In this document: positions 15,547 through 23,645 of the stretch, piece by piece
Position numbering within the stretch: position 1 is the first letter of the stretch
Layout of the letters: each line of letters opens with the position of its first letter
Assembly (NCBI RefSeq): GCF_004216665.1
Contig: NZ_SGWY01000001.1
Location: 992,001-1,056,000, forward strand
DNA: 64,000 bases
Source of the DNA: Agromyces ramosus
Lineage (GTDB): Bacteria; Actinomycetota; Actinomycetes; Actinomycetales; Microbacteriaceae
Direction of reading: 5' to 3'
Notes under the pieces: generated by a model
The model's input: only the letters and a program-made list of their open reading frames with translations
Databases searched by the model: none
Told to the model about the DNA's origin: nothing
Translations under genes and position numbers: made by a program

Positions 15547-16752
15547 ATGGATGCCAGACTGACCTCCGATCGCGTCGTGGATGTCGCCGCGGCGACGCCG
15601 TTCCAGCTGCTGTACGACTTCTACCGACTCTCGGGCTACGAGCAGCGCCGGCATGAGCCGGGGGTGCTGGACTTCACGTTCGGCGACCCGCACGACCCGC
15701 CGTCGCAGGCCTACGTCGAGATCCTCCGCGAGTCGGTGGTCCCCCAGCACGAGCTGTGGTTCGCCTACAACTTCGGCGACGCGAAGGCGATCGAGGCGGC
15801 GACCGAGTCGCTGCGCCGTCACCTCGGGATCCCGTTCGAGGCCGCGGACGTGCACCTCACGACCGGTGGGTTCGCGGCCATCTCGACCGCGCTGAAGATC
15901 GTCGGCGACCCAGGCGACGAGGTGGTCTACAGCCTCCCCCCGTGGTTCCTCTACGAGCCGATCGTGCTGGAGTCGGGCATGGTGCCCGTCAAGGTGTCGA
16001 TCGACCGGGAGACGCTCGACCTCGACCTCGACGCCATCGCCGCCGCCATCACGCCGCGCACGCGCGTCGTGATCGTGAACAGCCCGAACAACCCCACGGG
16101 TCGCATCTACCCGCCGTCGACGCTCGAGCGCCTCGCGGCGATCCTCGACGAGGCGTCGGAGCGCAACGGACGGCGCATCTTCCTCATCTCCGACGAGCCC
16201 TACAACCGCATCGTCTACGACGGGGCGCGCTTCCGCAGCCCCGTGGAGTTCTACCCGTGGAGCTTCCTCGCCTACAGCTACGGCAAGACGCTGCTGTCAC
16301 CGGGCGAGCGCATCGGGTACCTCGCCGTGCCGCCGACGATGCCCGGCCGCGAGGCCTTCCGCGACGCCATCGAGACCGTGCAGATCTCGGGCGGTTGGCT
16401 CTTCCCCAACGCGTCCATGCAGTACGCGCTGCCGAAGCTCGAGACGCTCGCGTTCGACATCCCGCTCTTCCAGCGCAAGCGCGACGTGATGGTGGCCGCC
16501 CTGCGCGAAATCGGCTACCGGGTCGCCCGGCCCGAGGGCACGTTCTACCTGTTCCCCGAGTCGCCGCTCGCCGATGACGTCGAGTTCACGCGAGCACTCG
16601 ACCAGGAGGGCGTGCTCGTCCTGCCGGGGCGCATGTTCGAGACCCCCGGATTCTTCCGCATCTCGCTGACCGCCACGATGGAGACGATCGAGGCGGGCCT
16701 GCCGCGCTTCGCGGCCGCCTTCAGTGCCGTCGCCGCCGCGGCCGACGCCTGA
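15547..16752 (+). CDS. PLP-dependent aminotransferase, class I/II
   Basis: 401 residues, fold type I. Motifs: Asn-Ser-Pro-Asn-Asn-Pro-Thr-Gly-Arg, Ile-Ser-Asp-Glu-Pro-Tyr-Asn with the cofactor Asp and Tyr, Lys247 in Tyr-Ser-Tyr-Gly-Lys-Thr-Leu-Leu, and the substrate-carboxylate arginine in Phe-Phe-Arg-Ile-Ser-Leu. It belongs to the aspartate/aromatic aminotransferase superfamily; the substrate is unknown. It has its own leader with a palindrome and is separated from the class III enzyme by a terminator, so it may be regulated independently. Confidence 0.85.
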   Translation: MDARLTSDRVVDVAAATPFQLLYDFYRLSGYEQRRHEPGVLDFTFGDPHDPPSQAYVEILRESVVPQHELWFAYNFGDAKAIEAATESLRRHLGIPFEAADVHLTTGGFAAISTALKIVGDPGDEVVYSLPPWFLYEPIVLESGMVPVKVSIDRETLDLDLDAIAAAITPRTRVVIVNSPNNPTGRIYPPSTLERLAAILDEASERNGRRIFLISDEPYNRIVYDGARFRSPVEFYPWSFLAYSYGKTLLSPGERIGYLAVPPTMPGREAFRDAIETVQISGGWLFPNASMQYALPKLETLAFDIPLFQRKRDVMVAALREIGYRVARPEGTFYLFPESPLADDVEFTRALDQEGVLVLPGRMFETPGFFRISLTATMETIEAGLPRFAAAFSAVAAAADA

Positions 16753-16801
16753 CGCCACGCCGCGCCGACCCCCGCACGGGCCGTCAGCTAGCCTGAATGC
16801 C

Positions 16802-18313
16802 ATGGACTCTCGGGCGGCGTCCGGCGGCATGGCCCGGCGAACCTTCCTCGCCGCGTCGCTCTCCGGGATCGCCGCCGTCGCGCTCTCGAGCTGCAGCTGG
16901 CCCGATGCCAGGCCGTCGCCCAGCGCCTCGCCGAGCGCGACCCCGACCCCGACCCCGACGCCCACCCCCCTGCCCCCCGACGGCGTGCCGCTGCCGACGG
17001 CGATGCGCCGCTCGAGCTGGGGCTCCGATCCGTTCGCTCGCGGTGCGTTCTCGTACGACGCCGTCGGCACCACGACGAGCCTGCGCCAATCGCTCGCGGA
17101 GCCCGTCGGCGAGCGCCTCTGGATCGCCGGCGAGGCCTGCTCCGCGACCGATCCCGGCACGCTGACCGGCGCTCGCGACTCCGGCCTCGCGGCGGCCGAG
17201 CAGGTCGCCCGGATCGCCGAGCCGGGCGAGCGGGTCGCCGTGATCGGTGCCGGCATCGCGGGGCTGACCGCTGCCGTGCACCTCGTGGATGCCGGATTCG
17301 AGGTCGTCGTCGTCGAGGCCCGCGACCGGGTCGGCGGGCGCGTGTGGTCGGTCGAGGTCGACGGCTTCGACCGCCCCGTCGAGCTCGGCCCGGTGCTCGT
17401 GCCCGACGACGAGCCGATGGCCGAGGCGCTCCGCGCGGCATCCGTCGACACCGTCGAGTTCGACGGGGTCGTCGAGGCGCGCACGAGCGAGGGCGTCGCG
17501 GTCGCGATCCCGCCGACGGGCGTCGACGCGGTGGACGCAGCACGCGCCTGGGCGGACGCCGCACCCGAGGACGTCTCCCTCGCCGCGGCACTCGTCGGCT
17601 CGGGCACCGTGCCGATGTCGACGGTGCCCGGCCCCGACGAGGTGAGCCCGGCGTCGTGGCTCGCGCACACGATCGCGAGTGGCGTGCAACCCGCGACGGG
17701 CGCGCCGTCGAGCGCGGTCTCGGCGCGCACCGTGCCGACGACGGCGTTCCCGTCCGGGTCGCAGCTCGTCACCGGCCGGCTCTCCGACCTGCTCGACGCC
17801 CTCGCCGACCGGGTCGACATCGCGGTCTCGAGCGTCGTGACGCGCGTGGCCCACGACGACCGGCGAGTGAGCCTGCGCCTCGACTCGGGCGAGTCGCTGA
17901 CGGCCGACCGGGCCATCGTCACGGTGCCGATCGGCGTGCTGAAGTCCGACACGCTGCGCTTCTCGCCGGTGCTGCCGTTCGCCCACCAGCGCGCGATCGC
18001 CCGCCTCGAGACGGGCGTCGTCGACGTGGTGTGGCTGCGGTTCGAGGAGGCGTTCTGGCGATCGGGATCGCCGGCTGGTGCCGCGACGCCCGATGGCGCG
18101 GATGGCTTGGCGGCCGCACCCGACGTGCTCACCGTCGTGGGCGAGCCGTCGACCGTGGCGGCGTGGCTCGACCTCGGACGCGAGACGGGCGAGCCCATCC
18201 TCGTCGGGGTCATCGCGGCGACGCAGGCGACGCGACTGGAAGCGCTCGACGATCCGGAGTTCCAGTCGGCGATCCTCGCCGACCTCGCGCCCTACGCCAC
18301 AGCGCGCGGTTGA
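16802..18313 (+). CDS. Flavin amine oxidase, Tat/lipobox N-terminus, apparent circular permutation
   Basis: 503 residues. N-terminus: twin arginine (Arg12-Arg13), hydrophobic stretch and lipobox Leu28-Ser-Ser-Cys31, so probably an exported lipoprotein, then a Pro/Thr linker. Residues about 70-130 contain Trp-Gly-Ser-Asp-Pro-Phe-Ala-Arg-Gly-Ala-Phe-Ser-Tyr and Ile-Ala-Gly-Glu-Ala-Cys-Ser ... Gly-Thr-Leu-Thr-Gly-Ala, which in ordinary flavin amine oxidases form the C-terminal FAD segment. Only after this comes the N-terminal Rossmann motif (Val-Ile-Gly-Ala-Gly-Ile-Ala-Gly-Leu near 150) and Glu-Ala-Arg-Asp-Arg-Val-Gly-Gly-Arg. The protein ends at Ala-Asp-Leu-Ala-Pro-Tyr-Ala, the point that normally precedes the Trp-Gly-Ser-Asp segment. 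Start codon chosen by a leaderless -10 TAGCCT 7 nt upstream. The 3' end overlaps a convergent gene by 104 bp. Confidence 0.72.
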   Translation: MDSRAASGGMARRTFLAASLSGIAAVALSSCSWPDARPSPSASPSATPTPTPTPTPLPPDGVPLPTAMRRSSWGSDPFARGAFSYDAVGTTTSLRQSLAEPVGERLWIAGEACSATDPGTLTGARDSGLAAAEQVARIAEPGERVAVIGAGIAGLTAAVHLVDAGFEVVVVEARDRVGGRVWSVEVDGFDRPVELGPVLVPDDEPMAEALRAASVDTVEFDGVVEARTSEGVAVAIPPTGVDAVDAARAWADAAPEDVSLAAALVGSGTVPMSTVPGPDEVSPASWLAHTIASGVQPATGAPSSAVSARTVPTTAFPSGSQLVTGRLSDLLDALADRVDIAVSSVVTRVAHDDRRVSLRLDSGESLTADRAIVTVPIGVLKSDTLRFSPVLPFAHQRAIARLETGVVDVVWLRFEEAFWRSGSPAGAATPDGADGLAAAPDVLTVVGEPSTVAAWLDLGRETGEPILVGVIAATQATRLEALDDPEFQSAILADLAPYATARG

Positions 18314-18959
18314 TCGCGACCAGCACCGCCGTGATCGCCACGAAGATCACGAGGACGAGCGCGCAGTAGGCCGCGACGCCGACCGCTCCGCCGACCTGGG
18401 CCTCGTCGAGGAAGAAGTACGGGTACCACCCGACGTCGGCCCCGCGCAGGAGCGTGTACGGCAGCCACAGCGAGGGGTACACCAGCACCCAGCCGATGGT
18501 CGACCACGGCACCCGCGGGTTCACCGCCATGATGCTGTCGGCCGTCCAGGCGACCACGGCGAGCGCAGGGACCACGAAGTGCAGCAACGTGTCCGACCAC
18601 GGCACCTCGATGCGGTAGTCGCGTGACGACGCCTGGGCCACGATGAGCGCGAAGACGAGGCCCGACACGAGCAGGTAGACCGTGACCATGGTGCGCAGGA
18701 TGCCGAGCCAGGGCGGATCGTTCGGCGCCATCAGCGCATAGGCGGCCGCGATGCAGAGGGTCACCACGGCGAGCATCGCCGACTGCACGGTGAAGTAGCT
18801 GAAGAAGTTGGCGGTGGCGAAGAACCGGAAACCGAGCACGTACTCGAAGTTGCCGACCAGGGCGATCACCTCGACGACGGCGATGAGCACGCGGAAGACG
18901 CCGAGGAGGCGCCTCGCCCGCATGCCCGGAGCGGAGACTCCGTGGGTGCGGGCGGCCAT
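18210..18959 (-). CDS. Pr6Pr family membrane protein
   Basis: 249 residues with about six membrane helices and the features of Pr6Pr (FAR-17a/AIG1-like) proteins: Val-Phe-Arg-Val-Leu-Ile-Ala at the first helix, Phe-Phe-Ser-Tyr-Phe-Thr-Val-Gln-Ser, Leu-Leu-His-Phe-Val-Val-Pro, and Trp-Tyr-Pro-Tyr-Phe-Phe-Leu-Asp near helix 5. The histidine and the Tyr-Pro-Tyr segment are conserved in the family; eukaryotic relatives hydrolyse lipid esters, and the bacterial role is unknown. Start is leaderless-type (TAGCGT 6 nt upstream of ATG). The last ~34 codons, basic and proline-rich, lie inside the convergent amine-oxidase gene and may be an unconserved extension. Confidence 0.8.
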   Translation of the reverse strand: MAARTHGVSAPGMRARRLLGVFRVLIAVVEVIALVGNFEYVLGFRFFATANFFSYFTVQSAMLAVVTLCIAAAYALMAPNDPPWLGILRTMVTVYLLVSGLVFALIVAQASSRDYRIEVPWSDTLLHFVVPALAVVAWTADSIMAVNPRVPWSTIGWVLVYPSLWLPYTLLRGADVGWYPYFFLDEAQVGGAVGVAAYCALVLVIFVAITAVLVAINRALWRRARGRRGSPTGTPDRRALPVASPASPR

Positions 18960-19015
18960 CCCCCAACGCTACGCCCTGGCCCGATGCGATCGCTCGGGAG
19001 CGCCCGGGGCGGCGC

Positions 19016-19855
19016 TCAGTCGAGCGGCCGGAGGATCCGATCGAGGAACCGACGCGTGCGCTCCTCGGTGGGCTTCGTGAAGATGTCGCCCGGCGCGCCG
19101 CGCTCCACCACGACGCCGCCGTCCATGAACAGCACCTCGTCGGCGGCCTGGCGGGCGAAGCCGAGCTCGTGGGTGACGACCACCATGGTCCAGCCCTCGT
19201 CGGCGAGCTCCTTGATCACCGACAGCACCTCCCCGACGAGTTCGGGGTCGAGCGCGCTCGTCGGCTCGTCGAAGAGCAGCAGGTCGGGCTTGAGGGCGAG
19301 CGCGCGCACGATGCCGACGCGCTGCTGCTGCCCTCCCGACAGCTCGAACGGGTAGGCGTCGCGCTTCTCGGCCAGCCCGACCCGCTCGAGGAGGGCGGAC
19401 GCCTCCGCGAGCGCCTGCGCCTTCGGCACCCGCTGCACCCGGATCGGGCCCTCAACCACGTTCTGCAGCACCGTCATGTGCGGGAACAGGTTGTGCTGCT
19501 GGAACACCATCGCCGATCGGTCGCGCAGCGCGAAGCGCCCGGACTTCGGGACCGCAGCCGAGAAGTCCAGTTCCGGCCCGCCGGTGAACGCGATCGTGCC
19601 GCCGTCGGGCGTCTCCAGCCCGTTGAGCGACCGCAGCACGGTCGTCTTGCCCGACCCGCTCGGCCCGATGAGCACGACGACCTCGCCGCGCCGCACCTCG
19701 AGGTCGATCGAGCGCAGCACCTCGTTGTCGCCGAACGACTTGCGGATGCCCCGTGCCGTCAGCAGCACGGAGTCGTCGGGCGCGGCCTGCGGGGCGAGCG
19801 GGTCGCCCGCGGCATCCGGCCCCTGCGGCGGCACGCCGTCGTCAGTGGGCGACAT
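19016..19855 (-). CDS. Polar amino-acid ABC transporter, ATP-binding protein
   Basis: 279 residues. Walker A Gly-Pro-Ser-Gly-Ser-Gly-Lys-Thr-Thr, Q-loop [12 protein letters not shown], signature Leu-Ser-Gly-Gly-Gln-Gln-Gln-Arg, Walker B [12 protein letters not shown] and the switch His in Val-Thr-His-Glu. The pattern matches GlnQ/TcyN-type ATPases importing polar amino acids or cystine. A 30-residue Ala/Pro/Asp-rich N-terminal extension precedes the domain. Last gene of the operon; overlaps the permease gene by 14 bp. Confidence 0.9.
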   Translation of the reverse strand: MSPTDDGVPPQGPDAAGDPLAPQAAPDDSVLLTARGIRKSFGDNEVLRSIDLEVRRGEVVVLIGPSGSGKTTVLRSLNGLETPDGGTIAFTGGPELDFSAAVPKSGRFALRDRSAMVFQQHNLFPHMTVLQNVVEGPIRVQRVPKAQALAEASALLERVGLAEKRDAYPFELSGGQQQRVGIVRALALKPDLLLFDEPTSALDPELVGEVLSVIKELADEGWTMVVVTHELGFARQAADEVLFMDGGVVVERGAPGDIFTKPTEERTRRFLDRILRPLD

Positions 19856-20507
19856 AGCGATCGAGCCTCCTCTCGAGCGCGTTCTGGCCGCTGGAGAGCA
19901 CGAGGCAGAACAGCCAGTAGATCAGCGCCGCCTCGAGGTAGAGCAGCATGAAGTCCTGCGTGAACGCCGCGATCTCCTGCGAGACGCGGAACAGCTCGGT
20001 CACGAGGATCAGCGAGGCCAGCGACGTGTCCTTCACGAGCGAGATGAACGTGTTCGACAGCGGCGGCACCGAGACCCGGGCGGCCTGCGGCAGGATGATG
20101 CGTCGCAGCGCGGTGGCGTGCGACATGCCGATCGTGTACCCGGCCTCCCACTGCCCCTTCGGGACCGACAGGATCGCGGCGCGGATGATCTCGGCCGCGT
20201 ACCCGCCGACGTTGAGCGAGAACGCCGCGATCGCGCTCGGCCACGGATCGATCACGATGCCCACCGCGGGCAGTCCGTAGAAGATCACGAACAGCTGCAC
20301 GAGCAGGGGCGTGCCGCGGATCACCGAGACGTAGAACCGCCCGATGCCCGAGAGCACGCGGTTCCTCGAGATCCGGGCGAGCGCGACGGCGAGCGCGATC
20401 ACCAGGCCGATCGCGAACGAGGCCAGGGCGAGCGGGATGGTGCCGCTCAGCCCGCCCCAGACGATCGGCCAGAACGATTCCAGGAACAGTTGCCAGCCGG
20501 ATGCCAC
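19842..20507 (-). CDS. Polar amino-acid ABC transporter, permease
   Basis: 221 residues, about five membrane helices, HisM/GlnP family. The EAA loop is [11 protein letters not shown], followed by Ile-Ile-Leu-Pro-Gln-Ala-Ala-Arg, and the N-terminal signature Ile-Arg-Gly-Thr-Pro-Leu-Leu-Val-Gln is present. GTG start with AGGGGGTG upstream. Encoded between the binding protein (33-bp gap) and the ATPase (14-bp overlap), giving a complete SBP-permease-ATPase importer. The single permease would form a homodimer. Confidence 0.9.
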   Translation of the reverse strand: MASGWQLFLESFWPIVWGGLSGTIPLALASFAIGLVIALAVALARISRNRVLSGIGRFYVSVIRGTPLLVQLFVIFYGLPAVGIVIDPWPSAIAAFSLNVGGYAAEIIRAAILSVPKGQWEAGYTIGMSHATALRRIILPQAARVSVPPLSNTFISLVKDTSLASLILVTELFRVSQEIAAFTQDFMLLYLEAALIYWLFCLVLSSGQNALERRLDRYVAH

Positions 20508-20540
20508 GGCGACACCCCCTTCGTGAAGACGGGCGCGAGC

Positions 20541-21350
20541 CTACTCCGAGACGTCGGCCCCGAAGTACTTGTCACCGAGCTCGGCGAGCACGCCCTCCTC
20601 GCGGAGCTCCGCGAGGGCGGCGTCGATCGCCGCCACGAGGTCGGCCTTGTCCTTCGTGAACGCGAGCGCGCTGAGCGACGGGTCGTCGGTCTCGGCCGCG
20701 ACCTCGAGGCCCGACTGGCCGTTGGTCTTCACGTAGTCGAGGTAGGTCAGCTTGTCGTTGATGGTCGCGTCGACGCGGCCCTGCTCGAGCAGCGCGACGG
20801 CCTGCGCCCAGCCCTCGACGGCCTCGACGTTCGCGCCCGACTCCTGGGCGAGCTCGTACCAGTTGCTCGTGAGCGACTGCGCGGTGGTCTTGCCGGCGAG
20901 GTCGTCGAAGCTCGAGATCGACGAGTCGCCCTCCTTCACTACGATCACGCCCGGCGAGACGGTGTAGGGCTCGCTGAAGAGGTACTGCTCCTCGCGCTCG
21001 GGGTTGATCGAGACCTGGTTGGCGATCACGTCGAACCGGCCGGCGTCGAGGCCCGCGAAGATCGCGTCCCACTGGGTCTCCTGGAACTCGATCTCGAGCC
21101 CGAGCTTGTCGGCCACCGCCTCGGCGACCTCCACGTCGTAGCCGGTGAGGTCGCCGCTGCCGTCCTCGTGGTAGCTGAACGGACGGTAGGTGCCCTCGGT
21201 CGCGACGGTCAGCGTGCCCGCCGTCACGAGCCCGTACTCGTCGCCCGATGCGGCGTCGGTCGCGGCGGGCGCACCAGAGGAGCACGCGGCGAGGGCGAGG
21301 GCGGCGGCGGATGCGGCGACGAGGCCGAGCAGGGTCCGGGTGCGAGACAT
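20541..21350 (-). CDS. Polar amino-acid ABC transporter, substrate-binding lipoprotein
   Basis: 269 residues. Signal peptide with lipobox Leu-Ala-Ala-Cys23, then a type-II periplasmic-binding fold: Thr-Val-Ala-Thr-Glu-Gly-Thr-Tyr-Arg-Pro-Phe-Ser-Tyr, Leu-Thr-Gly-Tyr-Asp-Val-Glu-Val, Trp-Asp-Ala-Ile-Phe-Ala-Gly-Leu and Phe-Asp-Val-Ile-Ala-Asn-Gln-Val, matching cystine/polar amino-acid (TcyA/FliY-like) binding proteins. Start at ATG 21350, preceded on its strand by CGGAGC and direct repeats of CGTCACGAA; the longer upstream frame lacks a signal sequence at its N-terminus. Confidence 0.88.
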   Translation of the reverse strand: MSRTRTLLGLVAASAAALALAACSSGAPAATDAASGDEYGLVTAGTLTVATEGTYRPFSYHEDGSGDLTGYDVEVAEAVADKLGLEIEFQETQWDAIFAGLDAGRFDVIANQVSINPEREEQYLFSEPYTVSPGVIVVKEGDSSISSFDDLAGKTTAQSLTSNWYELAQESGANVEAVEGWAQAVALLEQGRVDATINDKLTYLDYVKTNGQSGLEVAAETDDPSLSALAFTKDKADLVAAIDAALAELREEGVLAELGDKYFGADVSE

Positions 21351-21662
21351 GGGGTGGTGCTCCGTTCGTGACGTTCGTGACGTGTGGCGTGGGTGCCGGA
21401 AGCTTCGATCGGTCGCCCCGGCCACGACGAGTCCAGCACGTGGGCAACGGCACGGTGAAACCGTGTGACCCCACGTTGCATTCCGGGTCGTCGCAGATCG
21501 GGACGCGCGTCCCGGGCGCGACGCATGCGTCGCGCGGCATACACGTCACGGCGTGTCGAGCGCAACCCCTCACAGCCGTGGCGGCGGCGTCGATAGAGTG
21601 GCGGCGTCGTGGGAGTCCCCTCCCGCGTCGCGGTGCCCCCCACACCAACCCGAAGGAACTCC
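21351..21662. other. 312-bp divergent intergenic region with two palindromes
   Basis: No gene seen. It holds promoters for the binding-protein gene (minus) and the small membrane gene (plus). Features: direct repeats TTCGTGACG near 21367-21382, a CACGGT-GAA-ACCGTG hairpin at 21451-21465, and a perfect 20-bp palindrome at 21516-21535 (half-site GCGCGACGCA). The palindromes are candidate operators for the amino-acid importer. Confidence 0.6.
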
Positions 21663-21992
21663 ATGATCACGCTGTCCTGGCTCCTCCTCATCGCCCTCAT
21701 CGGTGGCGTCCTCGCGCTCGTCGACGGTATCTGGCGTCTCCGCGCACGTGGCGGGAACACGATCGTCGGCGTCATCGAGGTCATCGTCGCCGCGCTGTTC
21801 CTGCTGTCGCTGTTCATCCCCGCGATCCCGTGGGGCTCCGTCGTGCTCGGCGTCGCGACGCTCATCGCGCTCGTCGTCGCCCTCTTCGCGGGCGGTCGCA
21901 CCGGACGGGGCGTCACGATCGCCGCGATCGTGGTCATCGCCGTCTGGCTGGTACTCGTGAACCGCTGGCTGATCATCCCCGGCATCAACTGA
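21663..21992 (+). CDS. Small three-helix membrane protein, function unknown
   Basis: 109 residues, almost all hydrophobic: helices at about 3-20, 30-52 and 55-76, with a possible fourth at 80-100. A short Arg-rich loop (Trp-Arg-Leu-Arg-Ala-Arg) follows the first helix. I do not recognise a family. The ATG at 21663 has GAAGGA at good spacing; the frame extends further upstream but without a better signal. It faces a convergent small gene across a strong bidirectional hairpin. Confidence 0.72.
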   Translation: MITLSWLLLIALIGGVLALVDGIWRLRARGGNTIVGVIEVIVAALFLLSLFIPAIPWGSVVLGVATLIALVVALFAGGRTGRGVTIAAIVVIAVWLVLVNRWLIIPGIN

Positions 21993-22007
21993 CCGGCGAG
22001 ACGCAAT

Positions 22008-22040
22008 CGAGGCGGCCGTCCCCCGTGGGCGGCCGCCTCG
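22008..22040. terminator. Bidirectional hairpin terminator
   Basis: Perfect 11-bp stem CGAGGCGGCCG (22008-22018) with its complement at 22030-22040 and an 11-nt loop, between two convergent genes. Confidence 0.75.
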
Positions 22041-22061
22041 ATGCGTCAGGATCGTGCGCGG

Positions 22062-22325
22062 CTAGCCGCGGCCGCCCTCGTGCGCCGTGCTCCAGGCGAG
22101 CGCGTCGACGGCGTCGATGCCCAGTTCGGGGTGCCGCGCGCGGAACTCGGCCGAGCCCGCCGAGTAGTCCGCCTCGAGCCGGCGGGCGGCCTTGGCGAGC
22201 GCCGGACCGGCCTCGCCGCCGAACCGCGCGATGAGCCGGGCGTCGTCGCGCGCGGGCCGGGCCGTGCGGCCCCATCCGGTCCACTCGACGACGGCTCGGG
22301 TGAGACGAGGCTCCATTGCCTTCAT
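22062..22325 (-). CDS. Small hypothetical protein
   Basis: 87 residues, soluble, Ala/Arg/Glu-rich and predicted helical: Met-Lys-Ala-Met-Glu-Pro-Arg-Leu-Thr at the start, Ala-Arg-Leu-Ile-Ala-Arg-Phe-Gly-Gly in the middle and Trp-Ser-Thr-Ala-His-Glu at the end. No family recognised. Supported by a strong ribosome-binding site (AGAAGGAG, 5 nt before ATG), codon usage like its neighbours and a terminator after the stop. It lies downstream of the acyl-CoA dehydrogenase gene on the same strand with a 108-bp gap, so co-transcription is possible. Confidence 0.6.
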   Translation of the reverse strand: MKAMEPRLTRAVVEWTGWGRTARPARDDARLIARFGGEAGPALAKAARRLEADYSAGSAEFRARHPELGIDAVDALAWSTAHEGGRG

Positions 22326-22433
22326 CACTTCTCCTTCTGGTTGGAACGCACGCCGCGATGTCACGACGTGCCGGTGGAATCGCGACGATCGTCGGCGATC
22401 ACGATGGGTGGGACGGCACGGCCCGGTCGCCGG

Positions 22434-23645
22434 TCAGAAGGCGTTCAGGCCGGTGAGGGCGCGGCCGATGATGAGCTGGTGGATCTCGTCGGTGCCCTCG
22501 TACGTGCGGACGGACTCGAGGTTCGCGGCGTGCCGCATCACCGGGTAGGCGCTCGTGATGCCGTCGCCGCCGAGGATGGTGCGGGCCTGGTGCGCGATCT
22601 CGAGTGCCTCGCGCACGCTGTTGAGCTTGCCGACCGAGATCTGGGCGGGCGTGAGCTGCCCGCGCTCCTTGAGGCGACCGAGGTGCAGGGCGAGGAGGAT
22701 GCCCTTCTCGAGCTCGAGCAGCATGTCGGCGAGCTTCGCCTGGGTGAGCTGGTTCGCGCCGATCGGCCTGCCGAACACCTCTCGCTCGCGCGACCGCTCG
22801 AGGGCCGCCTCCAGGCACGAGCGGGCCGCGCCCATGGCACCCCAGACGATGCCGTACCGGGCCTCGTTGAGGCAGCCGAATGGCCCCGAGAGTCCGGATG
22901 CCTCGGGCAGCATGGCGTCGGCGGGGATGCGGACCCCGTCGAACACCACATCGCACTGCACCGACGCCCGCATCGACAGCTTGCCCTCGATCGGGGTCGC
23001 CGCGTAACCGGGCGTCGTCGTCGGGACGAGGAACCCGCGCACCGCGGCGCCGCCCTCGCCGGCGGCGTTCTCCCCCTCGGGGCCGGTCGGATCGTCGACC
23101 CGCGCCCAGACGACGGCGACGTCGGCCACGGACGCGAGCCCGATCCATCGCTTCGCGCCGTCGATGACCCAGTCGTCACCGTCACGGCGCGCGGTCGTGG
23201 TCATCGCGGCGGGGTCGGAGCCGCCCTGCGGCTCGGTGAGGGCGAAGCATCCGATCAGCTCGCCCCTCGCCATGCCAAGCAGCCAGCGCTGCTTCTGCTC
23301 CTCCGAGCCGTACCGGCGGATGGCGCTCATCGCGAGGGAGCCCTGCACCGACACGAACGTGCGCCAGCCCGAATCGGCGGCCTCGAGTTCGAGGCAGACC
23401 AGCCCGTAGCTCACAGCGCCGGCGCCCGCGCATCCGTAACCCTCGAGGTGCATGCCGAGGAACCCCTGCGCTCCCAGCTCGTGCACCAGTTCCCGGCGGA
23501 AGTGCCGCTGCTCGAAGTCGTCCTCGATGATCGGGAGGATGCGCTCCTGCGCGAAGGCGCGGGCTCGTTGCTGCCATGCGCGCTCCTCGTCGCTGAGGAG
23601 GCCGTCGAGGTCGAAGACCTGGTCGACTCGGGGGGCCGTGGTCAT
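22434..23645 (-). CDS. gcdH: Glutaryl-CoA dehydrogenase-like acyl-CoA dehydrogenase
   Basis: 403 residues. Acyl-CoA dehydrogenase motifs: Cys-Phe-Ala-Leu-Thr-Glu-Pro-Gln-Gly-Gly-Ser-Asp, Trp-Ile-Gly-Leu-Ala in the FAD site, and the catalytic glutamate in Arg-Thr-Tyr-Glu-Gly-Thr-Asp-Glu-Ile-His. Glu-Pro-Gln-Gly-Gly-Ser-Asp and the Tyr-Glu-Gly-Thr context are typical of the glutaryl-CoA dehydrogenase branch, which oxidises and decarboxylates glutaryl-CoA to crotonyl-CoA. It overlaps the CaiB-type CoA transferase gene by 4 bp; together they would activate and oxidise a dicarboxylate such as glutarate from lysine breakdown. Residue-level substrate proof is not possible by eye. Confidence 0.82.
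   Translation of the reverse strand: MTTAPRVDQVFDLDGLLSDEERAWQQRARAFAQERILPIIEDDFEQRHFRRELVHELGAQGFLGMHLEGYGCAGAGAVSYGLVCLELEAADSGWRTFVSVQGSLAMSAIRRYGSEEQKQRWLLGMARGELIGCFALTEPQGGSDPAAMTTTARRDGDDWVIDGAKRWIGLASVADVAVVWARVDDPTGPEGENAAGEGGAAVRGFLVPTTTPGYAATPIEGKLSMRASVQCDVVFDGVRIPADAMLPEASGLSGPFGCLNEARYGIVWGAMGAARSCLEAALERSREREVFGRPIGANQLTQAKLADMLLELEKGILLALHLGRLKERGQLTPAQISVGKLNSVREALEIAHQARTILGGDGITSAYPVMRHAANLESVRTYEGTDEIHQLIIGRALTGLNAF

Noticed and set aside
21554..21580. Third ECF42-type promoter before the small membrane gene at 21663
   Set aside because: TGTCGA with a 17-nt spacer is present, but the second box reads CGTG, not CGTC, and flanking bases differ from the two good sites.
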